Shown here: positions 46,304 through 54,896 of the stretch, one piece after another
Layout of the letters: each line of letters opens with the position of its first letter
Numbering within the stretch: position 1 is the first letter of the stretch
From: Aequorivita sp. CIP111184
Lineage (GTDB): Bacteria; Bacteroidota; Bacteroidia; Flavobacteriales; Flavobacteriaceae
Direction of reading: 5' to 3'
Assembly (NCBI RefSeq): GCF_900489465.1
Contig: NZ_UEFQ01000019.1
Span: 95,968 to 159,967, forward strand
DNA: 64,000 nucleotides
Program-made: the position numbers and the translations under genes
Notes under the pieces: model-generated
The model's database searches: none
Seen by the model: the letters and a program-made list of their open reading frames with translations, nothing else
What the model was told of the DNA's origin: nothing

Positions 46304-47941
46304 ATGATTTCAATAGATAATTTAGCGGTTGAATTTAGTGGCGATACCCTTTTTAGTGACGTTTCATTTGTGGTAAATGAAAACGACAAAATTGCCCTAA
46401 TGGGGAAAAACGGCGCGGGTAAAAGTACGATGATGAAGATAATAGCCGGTGTTCAAAAACCCACACGCGGAAATGTGCGTGCACCAAAAGATGCGGTTAT
46501 TGCTTATTTGCCACAGCATTTACTTACTAATGATAATTGTACTGTATTTGAAGAAGCTTCGAAAGCTTTTAAGCAAATTTTTGAAATGCGGGACGATATG
46601 GACCGTTTAAATAAAGAACTGGAAACCCGTACCGATTATGAAAGTGATGCGTATATGAACATCATTACAAAAGTGGCAGAGCTCGGCGAAAAGTATTATG
46701 CGCTCGAAGAAATAAACTACGAAGCCGAAGTAGAAAAAGCCTTACGTGGTCTTGGTTTTAAAAGAAGCGACCTTCATCGTCAAACGAGTGAGTTCAGTGG
46801 TGGATGGCGGATGCGGGTTGAACTTGCAAAATTGCTACTTCAAAAACCAGATTTAATTCTGCTAGATGAGCCTACTAATCACGTTGATATTGAATCGTTA
46901 ATTTGGCTTGAAGATTTCTTGCTTAACAAAGCAAAAGCGGTAATAGTTATTTCGCACGACAGAAAGTTTATCGATAATATCACAAACAGAACCATTGAAG
47001 TTACAATGGGACGGATTTACGATTATAAGGCAAACTACAGCCACTACCTGCAATTGCGTGCCGATAGAAGATCACATCAAATAAAAGCTTACGAAGAGCA
47101 ACAAAAATTTATTGCAGAGACCCAACAGTTTATAGATCGATTTAAAGGTACTTACTCCAAAACCAATCAAGTAAACTCTCGCGAAAAGATGCTAGAAAAG
47201 TTGCAGATAATTGAAATTGATGAAATTGATACTTCAGCTTTGGCACTTCGTTTTCCGCCTGCACAGCGCAGTGGTGATTATCCAGTTGTTGCGGAGGGGC
47301 TCACGAAGAAGTACGGCGATTTGGTAGTATTTAAAGATGCCAATATGAGTATTTCTCGCGGTGAAAAAGTGAGTTTTGTAGGAAGAAATGGCGAAGGAAA
47401 ATCCACAATGATCAAAGCCATAATGGGCGAAATTGATTTTGACGGAAACTGTGCTTTGGGCCATAACGCCAAAGTGGGCTACTTTGCCCAAAACCAAGCC
47501 GCTCTTTTAGACAAGGAACTCACGGTTTTCCAAACGGTGGATGAGGTTGCAAAAGGAGATATACGCACGCAAATAAAAAACATACTTGGTCGTTTTATGT
47601 TTAGTGGTGATGATATTGATAAAAAGGTGGCATTGCTTTCTGGAGGTGAAAAAACGCGTTTGGCAATGGTAAAACTATTGTTGGAGCCCGTAAATGTTTT
47701 GATTCTCGATGAGCCTACAAACCATTTAGATTTAAAGTCGAAAGATGTGCTTAAAGAGGCATTGCTACAATTTGATGGCACGCTGATTTTGGTTTCCCAC
47801 GACCGCGATTTCCTGCAGGGTCTTTCCGAAAAAGTCTTCGAATTTAAAGACAAACGTGTGATTGAACATTTTGAAAGTATAGACGATTTCCTTCAACGAA
47901 ATAGAATTGAGAATTTGAAGGATATTGATTTGAAGGTTTAG
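46304..47941 (+). CDS. ABC-F family ATPase
   Basis: ABC-F proteins are cytosolic, membrane-domain-free twin ATPases that act on the ribosome. The 545-residue product has Walker A motifs at residues 34-42 (GKNGAGKST) and 360-368 (GRNGEGKST). The signature motifs are FSGGWRMR and LSGGEKTR, and the Walker B segments are LILLDEPTNHVD and VLILDEPTNHLD. A charged linker (about 235-310, HYLQLRADRRSHQIKAYEEQQKFIAETQQFIDRF) joins the halves. The subgroup (EttA/Uup/YbiT-like) was not determined, and no resistance-type linker is evident. Its last 186 bases are duplicated at 50375-50560, on the far side of the FG-GAP gene. Confidence 0.95.
   Translation: MISIDNLAVEFSGDTLFSDVSFVVNENDKIALMGKNGAGKSTMMKIIAGVQKPTRGNVRAPKDAVIAYLPQHLLTNDNCTVFEEASKAFKQIFEMRDDMDRLNKELETRTDYESDAYMNIITKVAELGEKYYALEEINYEAEVEKALRGLGFKRSDLHRQTSEFSGGWRMRVELAKLLLQKPDLILLDEPTNHVDIESLIWLEDFLLNKAKAVIVISHDRKFIDNITNRTIEVTMGRIYDYKANYSHYLQLRADRRSHQIKAYEEQQKFIAETQQFIDRFKGTYSKTNQVNSREKMLEKLQIIEIDEIDTSALALRFPPAQRSGDYPVVAEGLTKKYGDLVVFKDANMSISRGEKVSFVGRNGEGKSTMIKAIMGEIDFDGNCALGHNAKVGYFAQNQAALLDKELTVFQTVDEVAKGDIRTQIKNILGRFMFSGDDIDKKVALLSGGEKTRLAMVKLLLEPVNVLILDEPTNHLDLKSKDVLKEALLQFDGTLILVSHDRDFLQGLSEKVFEFKDKRVIEHFESIDDFLQRNRIENLKDIDLKV
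47756..47941 (+). repeat. Left copy of a 186-base direct repeat (3' end of the ABC-F gene)
   Basis: The last 62 codons of the ABC-F gene, including the stop, recur at 50375-50560. I count 13 differences in 186 bases: 11 are in the first 45 bases and only 2 in the remaining 141. The copies bracket the FG-GAP gene. Confidence 0.93.
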
Positions 47942-48003
47942 AATTTTCATTGTAAACGAAAATACAGGATATTTTATATATTGCCAGAAATTAATTCATT
48001 CAT

Positions 48004-50372
48004 ATGAAAACCAAATTATTATTTTTTCTCATTCTAATTTCTTTCAAAACTATTGCTCAAATAAATTTTGATTCACATTTAATAACTATACAAAATGATG
48101 GATTGGATGGACTGGGTGATATAGCAGCTGGCGATATAGATGGTGATGGGGATATTGACATAATTTCAACTTCTGAACAGGATAAGAATATTTCTTGGTA
48201 CAAAAACTTGGATGGTAATGGAACCTTTGCCAGACCAATAGTTATTGAAAATAATTTATTTTCGGCCTTTAATATATATTTAATAGATATTGATGGTGAC
48301 TTAGATCTTGATATTCTGGTTAGTTCAGAGAGATATGATGAAGATAAAATATTTTGGTATGAGAACACCGATGGTAGTGGAAATTTTGGAGTTAAGCAAT
48401 TAATTTATACCAACGTGTTTGATGGAGGTAGAATTTTTATAAATCATGCAGACGTGGATGGCGATGGGGATATCGACATATTATGTGCCACCTATGGTAC
48501 CAATCAGTCCTTATGGTTGGAAAATAATAGTGGAGTATTTGTAGAACATATAATTGAATCTTATTCTTTTATACCCAGTTTTATTTCGGCTGAAAATATT
48601 AATGGAGATAATAAGCTAGATCTCGAGGTATTGATGGGCTTGGCACATTTGGCAATCCCATTCTTATATCAGATATTGTAGATGACATTTACGAATATTA
48701 TTTTAAGGATATTGACAATGATGGCGATAATGACGTAGTAACGCTATATCAAAACAGAACCGCATGGTTTGAAAATCTAGACGGCTTGGGAACATTCGGT
48801 ACTCGGCAAATAATTCAGTCCGATTTCGGTTTACAATCCATTGCTGCAATTGATGTAGATATTGATGGTGATTGGGATATCGTAACGGCAGATGCCTCCA
48901 GTGATATGCTAATTTTAAATAAAAATCTTGATGGCTTAGGCGATTTTGGTCCAGAAATTATCATTGATCCCCTATATGATATTCCTATTAGGATAATATC
49001 TGCAGACATAAATGGAGATGGATATGTAGACGTAATTTCCAATTCTGCCATTGATCAAAGTGTAGATTGGTATGAAAATTTAGAAGGTTCAGGAAATTTT
49101 GGAAGACGAAAAACGATTGCGGGCCTTACGAGTGGCCCATGGATTACCGACACTGGTGATCTTGACGGAGATGGTTTAAAAGATATTGTATGTGCGGCGC
49201 ATTCAGGTGATAAAATTGTATGGTTCAAAAATTTAAATAATGAAGGTCTTTTCACTTCACCACAAATTATTGGCTATCATCAAGAAAGTACCACATTTGC
49301 CAAAATGCTAGATATTGATTCAGATGGTGATTTGGACATACTCTCGAATACAAACTCAACTTTAAAATGGTTCGAAAACTCAAACAATGAAGGTTTATTT
49401 GAAATAGAACATATATTAGAATCTGATAACTTGGGCGTACTTGCAGCTTCTTGGGAGGACATTAATAATGATGGATTAAATGACCTCATCACTTTTTCCA
49501 CAAATTATGGAGTAGCTTGGTATGAAAATACTAATGGAAATGGCACATTTGGCACTAGAAATGAAGTGAACGGGACTGGTATTTCCACATTCTATACTCT
49601 CGTAGACATCGATGGTGATGGAGATCTTGATATTGTTGTTTGTGCTAGTGTAAACAAAATTGCTTGGTTTGAGAATGATGGCAATGGTAACTTTGGAACT
49701 GAAAATATACTTGTTACTGATTTATCGTATGTCCGCAGAATTTCATCTGGCGATGTGGATAATGATGGTGATAATGATATTGTTGCAACCGATAATAATA
49801 AAATAGTTTGGTACCAAAACTTGGACGGTCTTGGAACTTTTGGCTCAGAAAACATTATTGATGATATTAATATAGGAGCAGACCACATAGTTTTAGTAGA
49901 TTTTGACGATGATGCGGATTTGGATTTATTAATCTCCAATTGGTCCTCACAAAATATTTATTGGTATAGAAATTTAGATGGACAAGGAGATTTTAGTGAT
50001 AGAGTATATATCGGAATGGGAAGTAACACATTTGATGTTGATGATATTGACAATGATGGAGATCTTGATGTAATCGCGCCAGCTTTTATTACCAATAGAA
50101 TTACTTGGTTTGAAAATACTGGAAGTTTGGGAATTAGCCAAAACCTTAATGATGATTTTATCATTTATCCTAACCCTTCAGAAAAAAATATTTTTATTAA
50201 GTCTCGCTTTGAAATTATTGAGGTTAATATCTGGAATAACTTAGGTCAGCTTGTTTTATCAAATAAAAATTCTTCCAAAATAGATATCTCAACTTTGAAT
50301 AAAGGATTGTATTTTGTAAAGATTATAGATGGAATTGGAAACGTTGGAATTAAAAAATTGATCAAGGAATAA
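48004..50372 (+). pseudogene. Broken FG-GAP repeat protein gene with T9SS sorting domain
   Basis: An N-terminal piece (48004-48681) has a signal peptide (MKTKLLFFLILISFKTIAQ) and FG-GAP repeats of the form D.DGD.DI...WY.N.DG.GTF. The same repeat series continues in another frame, from about 48612 through 50372, and ends in a T9SS C-terminal domain (FIIYPNPSEKNIFIKS ... GLYFVKIIDGIGNVGIKKLIKE). At the break (about 48612-48630) the frame runs from NGDNKLDLE directly into IDGLGTFGNP, so about 15-17 residues of a repeat are missing as well as the frame. That implies a deletion of about 45-50 bases rather than one slipped base. Without repair the product lacks its sorting signal. The downstream ATG at 48786 would lack a signal peptide. 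An assembly error is possible. Confidence 0.8.
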
Positions 50373-50374
50373 TT

Positions 50375-50560
50375 GAAGTATTACTTCACTTTGATGGTAC
50401 CTTAATTTTGATTTCCCAAGACCGCGATTTCCTGCAGGGTCTTTCCGAAAAAGTCTTTGAATTTAAAGACAAACGTGTGATTGAGCATTTTGAAAGTATA
50501 GACGATTTCCTTCAACGAAATAGAATTGAGAATTTGAAGGATATTGATTTGAAGGTTTAG
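50375..50560 (+). pseudogene. Duplicated 3' fragment of the ABC-F gene (right repeat copy)
   Basis: These 62 codons repeat the end of the ABC-F gene and begin 2 bases after the FG-GAP stop. The fragment reads VLLHFDGTLILISQDRDFLQG up to the same stop codon. One notable change turns the H-loop His (SHDRD) into Gln. It has no start or Walker motifs and cannot work as an ATPase. The more diverged first 45 bases differ mostly at third codon positions, as if the fragment came from a related ABC-F gene that later shared sequence with the local copy. Confidence 0.9.
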
Positions 50561-50687
50561 ATTTTCTTGAATTTTGCAACCTATTTTGAAAAATAGTACA
50601 GACACTGAATACAATTCAGAATACTTATAGAACATTGTTTTAGCAGAGGTTAGTATATTGCGTAGCTAAGGAGTTAAGGGAAAAAAG

Positions 50688-52919
50688 TTGGAGAAAACCA
50701 TAGAAAATAAAAAGGATCAGTTTTACGAAATGCTTTTAAAGGCACCATCGGCAATTGGCATGTTGAAAGGTGCAAACCACGTTTTCGAAATGGCTAATCC
50801 CCTTTACTTACATTTGACCGGCAAAAAAGATGTTATAGGGAAGACAGTAGCAGAAGTGCTTCCGGAAGTAGTTGAGCAAGGATTTATTAGCATGTTAGAT
50901 TATGTTTATAAAACTGGCGAATCATACTCTGGCAAAGAGAAATTGGTTAAGGTTGATAGAGAGGGAAATGGGAAATTGGTTGATTTATATATAGATTTCG
51001 TTTACCAGGCTTATAGAAATAGTGAAGGTATTATAGAAGGTGTTTTCTTTTTTATAAATGATCTCACTGAACAAGTGGTCCAGAAGAAAAAAATTGAAAA
51101 AAGTGAGAAGCAATACCGCCGAATTGTAGAAACGGCACAGGAAGGAATTTGGCTGCTCGATGAAAACAGTAGGACAACTTTTGTAAATAAAAAGATGTGT
51201 GAAATCCTTGAATACACTGAAGCGGAAATGATGGGGGAAACAAATTTTTTCTTTATGGAAGGGGAAGCACAGAAAGAAGCTTTGATTGCTTTGGAGCGAA
51301 GAAAAAGAGGGGTAGCTGAAAATCTTGAATATAAGTTTATATCTAAAAATGGAAAACATGTTCTCACTAAGATATCGGCCAATCCCATTTTTGATGATAT
51401 GGGAAACTTTAAAGGGTCACTGGGAATGGTTTCAGATATTACTGAGAAGAAACACTTAGAAGAGCTTTTAGAAAAATCAAACAGGCTTGCGAGAATTGGA
51501 AGTTGGGAGATTGATGTGCTTAACGGTACCGTTTTTTGGTCAGATATTACAAAGGAAATCCGTGAAGCAGAACCTGATTTTATTCCTGATCTTTCAACTG
51601 GAATTGGGTTTTTTACTGAAGGCATCAATAAAAAAATTATATCCCAGCGAGTTCAAGAGTGCATGGATAAGGGAATTCCTTGGGATGAAGAATTGCAATT
51701 CACCACGTTTAAAGGAAACTTAAAATGGATACGCACCATTGGCGAAGCAGTTTTTATAAAAGGAAAATGCAGCAAAATTTATGGGAGTTTCCAGGATATT
51801 ACAGAACGTAAAAATGCCGTAGAAAAAGTTTTACGCAGCGAAGCAAAATTAAAAATAGCGCAGCTTATAGCCCACGTAGGTAGTTGGGAGGTAACTATTT
51901 TAAATGATGAGCACAGTTGGTCTGACGAATTTTATAGAGTATTAGGAATTAATGAATCTGTTATACCTTCTCGGGACGCTTTTTTGCAATCAGTCCATCC
52001 CGATGATAGGGAAATGGTAATCAATGTTACCGAAGAAAAATTTTCTCAATCTAAAGATTCATCATTTCATTTCCGATTTATAAGAGAAAATGGGGAATTA
52101 GGGTATGCATCTTCCGAATGGAAGTATGAATTTGACTCCCTTGGAAACCCCATATACATTTATGGTATTTTACGGGACTTGACAAAAGAAAAAAAGGCAG
52201 AGATTGAGCGGCTTAAAATGATATCGGACCTTGTTCAACGGAATAAGGACCTCGAGCAATTTTCGTATATCATATCGCACAACCTTCGCTCGCCAGTAGC
52301 AAATATTATTGGTATAACGGAGGAATTGAAAGACGAAACACATAGTGCAGAAATAAAACTTATGTTAGGGGAAGCGTTAAGTTCCGATGCAAACCGTCTA
52401 GAAAATGTAATTGCCGATCTAAACACCATACTTCAAACAAAAACGGAGATTACGGAACGTAAAGAGCGCGTTATACTCTCAGAGTTAGCACACAATATTG
52501 AACTAAGCATAAGTGATCTTATCCACAAAGAAGAAGTAACAATAACAACAGATTTTACTGAGGTAGACAATTTCAGTACGATTAAAAGTTATATGCAAAG
52601 TATATTTTATAATCTTATTTCAAACAGTATTAAATATAGACAGCCAACTGTCAATCCGAAGATAGAGATAAGCTCACACATCAATAAAAATAAACTGTTT
52701 CTAATTTTTAAAGACAATGGAAGTGGGATTGACATGGAGCGAAAAGGCGATCAAATATTTGGACTGTACAAAAGATTTCATTCTGATACGGAAGGAAAAG
52801 GAATGGGGTTGTATATGGTTAAAACACAAGTAGAAACTTTAGGCGGTAAAATTTCGGTAAATAGTGAGGTAAATAAAGGAACTGTGTTTACCATTGAATT
52901 TGAATACGGGGAACAATAA
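50688..52919 (+). CDS. Sensor histidine kinase with four PAS domains
   Basis: The 743-residue protein has no membrane helix, so it is a cytosolic sensor. Four PAS domains in tandem occupy about residues 10-130, 140-262, 265-385 and 390-510; their joints read DLTEQV, DITEKK, DITERK and DLTKEK. A HisKA-type helix with His531 (SYIISHNLRSPVANI) and a HATPase domain follow (NLISNSIKYRQP, DNGSGIDMERKGDQIFGLYKRFH, GKGMGLYMVKTQVETLGG). The start is TTG at 50688, preceded by an AAGGAG-like sequence about 13 bases upstream. The nearest partner is the response regulator 139 bases downstream. Confidence 0.92.
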   Translation: MEKTIENKKDQFYEMLLKAPSAIGMLKGANHVFEMANPLYLHLTGKKDVIGKTVAEVLPEVVEQGFISMLDYVYKTGESYSGKEKLVKVDREGNGKLVDLYIDFVYQAYRNSEGIIEGVFFFINDLTEQVVQKKKIEKSEKQYRRIVETAQEGIWLLDENSRTTFVNKKMCEILEYTEAEMMGETNFFFMEGEAQKEALIALERRKRGVAENLEYKFISKNGKHVLTKISANPIFDDMGNFKGSLGMVSDITEKKHLEELLEKSNRLARIGSWEIDVLNGTVFWSDITKEIREAEPDFIPDLSTGIGFFTEGINKKIISQRVQECMDKGIPWDEELQFTTFKGNLKWIRTIGEAVFIKGKCSKIYGSFQDITERKNAVEKVLRSEAKLKIAQLIAHVGSWEVTILNDEHSWSDEFYRVLGINESVIPSRDAFLQSVHPDDREMVINVTEEKFSQSKDSSFHFRFIRENGELGYASSEWKYEFDSLGNPIYIYGILRDLTKEKKAEIERLKMISDLVQRNKDLEQFSYIISHNLRSPVANIIGITEELKDETHSAEIKLMLGEALSSDANRLENVIADLNTILQTKTEITERKERVILSELAHNIELSISDLIHKEEVTITTDFTEVDNFSTIKSYMQSIFYNLISNSIKYRQPTVNPKIEISSHINKNKLFLIFKDNGSGIDMERKGDQIFGLYKRFHSDTEGKGMGLYMVKTQVETLGGKISVNSEVNKGTVFTIEFEYGEQ

Positions 52920-52976
52920 TTGCGCAATGTTAAATATCAGGTATGCAATTGCCCTGCTATAACAATTAAGTATATT

Positions 52977-52999
52977 TATCGGCGATATAAATGCCGATA
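52977..52999 (+). other. Hairpin between the histidine kinase and response regulator genes
   Basis: TATCGGC (52977-52983) pairs perfectly with GCCGATA (52993-52999) around a 9-base AT-rich loop. No T run follows, so it may be an operator or a partial processing or attenuation structure. Confidence 0.4.
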
Positions 53000-53058
53000 C
53001 AGCATCAAGCCAGCCATTCCTTGAATGCGTGAATGATTATACGTGTTTAAAGCCCCAT

Positions 53059-53451
53059 ATGAAATTACCTGAACGCTTTATTGTGGTCGATGATGATCGT
53101 ACCAGTAATATGATATGCGAATTTTCTCTGCGTAGATTTTCTTCCATCACAGAAATTAAAACTTTTGTAGATCCTGAAGACGCCCTTCAGTTTATAAGAG
53201 ATTGCTATCTAGACAACCAATCACCTACGCCTACAATACTTTTTCTTGACATTAATATGCCGGTTTTTACAGGGTGGGATTTTTTAGAAATTTTCAACAG
53301 TTTTTCACAACACATACGGGAACAGTTTACTTTTTATATTCTTACGTCATCCATCGAACAGAAAGACGTGGAAAAAGCTGAGGCAAATCCGTTAGTAAAG
53401 GGTTTATTGTCCAAGCCTTTGTCTACTAGTATTGTTCGCGGTATTTTTTAG
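53059..53451 (+). CDS. Receiver-only response regulator
   Basis: The 130-residue product is a single CheY-like receiver domain with no output domain. The acidic pocket is VVDDD (Asp11-Asp13), the predicted phosphorylation site is Asp64 in ILFLDINMP, and the later switch residues are ILTSS and LLSKPLS (Thr/Ser and Lys). I chose the ATG at 53059. An in-frame GTG at 53029 would add ten residues not typical of receivers. It probably takes phosphate from the upstream PAS kinase; its downstream target is not evident here. Confidence 0.9.
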   Translation: MKLPERFIVVDDDRTSNMICEFSLRRFSSITEIKTFVDPEDALQFIRDCYLDNQSPTPTILFLDINMPVFTGWDFLEIFNSFSQHIREQFTFYILTSSIEQKDVEKAEANPLVKGLLSKPLSTSIVRGIF

Positions 53452-53633
53452 TCCTGATTTTATATTTCGAAATAGCTGATGCCATTTAAAAGAATTGCAG
53501 GATTGGAAACGGTAACAGTATTTAGTAGGTTTTACTAGAATTCTATATCGACAATAAAATGGGCTAGACTTCGGTTGGATCTAACAAATATTATTGGCAT
53601 AAACCTTGTTCTAGATTTTAAAAAGAAAGAATT

Positions 53634-54113
53634 ATGAAAGCACTAAGAATTTTTTATGCATTACTTGTTCTCTTTATGTTCGGTAGTGCAAACGCGCAAG
53701 ATAAAACTGAAAAAGTACAAACTCCAATAGAGACATTATTGAAGTCAAAGAGTTTTGAATTTATTGCAAATACCGCAATTCCCTTAAGTGGGCCCACGAA
53801 AGATTTAGTTGGTAGTGGTTATTCAATTACATTTTCGCCCGAGGAGGTAATCAGTAATATGCCTTTTTACGGAAGAGGGTATAGCGGCATGGCCTTGGGA
53901 CGTGACAAAGGCATGCAATTTCAAGGGAAACCTGAAAATTTTACTATTGAAAGCAACAATGAATATCAAGTAAATACTGATGTAAAGGGTGAAAGGGATA
54001 CCTATTCCATCTCGATTTCCGTGAGCAGTTCCGGTTATGCTTCTCTTACCATAAGTAGTAATGATCGCGGGACTATTACCTATCAAGGTGAAATTGTAAA
54101 AATCCAGAGGTAA
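53634..54113 (+). CDS. DUF4251-domain exported protein
   Basis: The 159-residue product has a signal peptide (MKALRIFYALLVLFMFGSANAQ) and the DUF4251 pattern: ETLLKSKSFEFIANTAIPLSG, SGYSITFSPEEVISNMPFYGRGYSG, MQFQGKPENFTIE and a beta-rich C-terminus with SSSGYASLTISSNDRGTITYQGEIV. The family is largely restricted to Bacteroidota and has no known function; location is likely periplasmic. It precedes the PH-domain gene by 27 bases, so the two may be co-transcribed. Confidence 0.88.
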   Translation: MKALRIFYALLVLFMFGSANAQDKTEKVQTPIETLLKSKSFEFIANTAIPLSGPTKDLVGSGYSITFSPEEVISNMPFYGRGYSGMALGRDKGMQFQGKPENFTIESNNEYQVNTDVKGERDTYSISISVSSSGYASLTISSNDRGTITYQGEIVKIQR

Positions 54114-54140
54114 GTTTTTTAAAATCAAACAATTGAACAA

Positions 54141-54518
54141 ATGAGTATATTCAACAAAATATTGGGAAACTCCAGTGAGGTTTCCGCAGAAAAACTAAAC
54201 GAAAAATACGAGCGTCTTTTAATTGAGGGTGAAGTGGTAGAACTGGGTTTTTCTCTTTTTCGGGACGTTTTTATGTTTACAAACAAACGCTTGATTTTAA
54301 TTGATGTACAAGGGTTAACGGGCAGCAAGGCAGAATATAAGTGTCTTCCTTATAAGCATATCTCCAGATTTTCGTTGGAAACCGCAGGAACATTTGATTT
54401 GGACGCGGAGCTTAAAATTTGGATTTCCAGTGAAGATTTGCCCACGGTGAGTAAAAAATTCAATAAAAGCATTGATATTTACGAAGTGCAGAAATATTTA
54501 GCAGGAAAGGTTTTATAA
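54141..54518 (+). CDS. Bacterial PH-domain protein
   Basis: The 125-residue soluble protein matches the bacterial pleckstrin-homology domain family: ERLLIEGEVVELGFSLFRDVFMFTNKRLILIDVQGLTGSKAEYKCLPYKHISRFSLETAGTFDLDAELKIWI, with the characteristic TNKRLI strand. Function is unknown; partners may be lipids or proteins. Its last 6 bases overlap the last 6 bases of the convergent DUF3037 gene, so the two transcripts overlap. Confidence 0.85.
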   Translation: MSIFNKILGNSSEVSAEKLNEKYERLLIEGEVVELGFSLFRDVFMFTNKRLILIDVQGLTGSKAEYKCLPYKHISRFSLETAGTFDLDAELKIWISSEDLPTVSKKFNKSIDIYEVQKYLAGKVL

Positions 54519-54896
54519 AACCAATTCCCCAAAAAGACGTTGCAAGGTAGCTTCCAAATCATTGCTAAAACCATTGTGTGGCCGTGAGGTTTGTAATGAA
54601 GAACTGCGCTGAGCTGTAAGCCATCGAAATCTATCAGACTTTTCCCAAACTGCTACAGGGCCACCATCTTTGGAGCCGGAACAAATTTTCTCAAAGGCTT
54701 TTAAATTGTTTTCAATCTCTTCCACTTCAAGTTCGCAAGAAAAGAGTTTTAGTTTTTCAGTATCAATCTGGTGTTTGCAATTTAAGTATTTAGCCCCTTT
54801 GCTGAAAAGAATGATTCCAACATTCAGGAATTCCTCACGTTCTACGCGGGGTACCAAACGTATTACCGCATATTCATACAAGTGTCTCCCGGGCAT
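54513..54896 (-). CDS. DUF3037 protein, partner of the HipA-like kinase
   Basis: The 127-residue product begins MPGRHLYEYAVIRLVPRVEREEFLNVGIILFSK, the diagnostic DUF3037 opening, and continues with a helical part (VEEIENNLKAFEKIC) and SDRFRWLTAQRSSSLQTSRPHNGFSNDLEATLQRLFGELV. No helix-turn-helix is visible, so it is not a HipB-like antitoxin. Its start overlaps the end of the HipA-like gene by 23 bases, implying translational coupling. The pairing of these two families recurs in bacteria, but I know of no experimental function. Confidence 0.88.
   Translation of the reverse strand: MPGRHLYEYAVIRLVPRVEREEFLNVGIILFSKGAKYLNCKHQIDTEKLKLFSCELEVEEIENNLKAFEKICSGSKDGGPVAVWEKSDRFRWLTAQRSSSLQTSRPHNGFSNDLEATLQRLFGELVL

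Noticed and set aside
48100..50130. Possible tandem DNA repeats or CRISPR-like array
   Set aside because: The periodicity is at protein level (DxDGDxD FG-GAP repeats about 55-60 residues apart) with varied nucleotides and no constant spacer-repeat structure.
47756..50560. Insertion sequence or integrative element
   Set aside because: There is no transposase, integrase, terminal inverted repeat or short target duplication. The flanking repeats are long coding fragments, so I describe it only as an insertion-like duplication.
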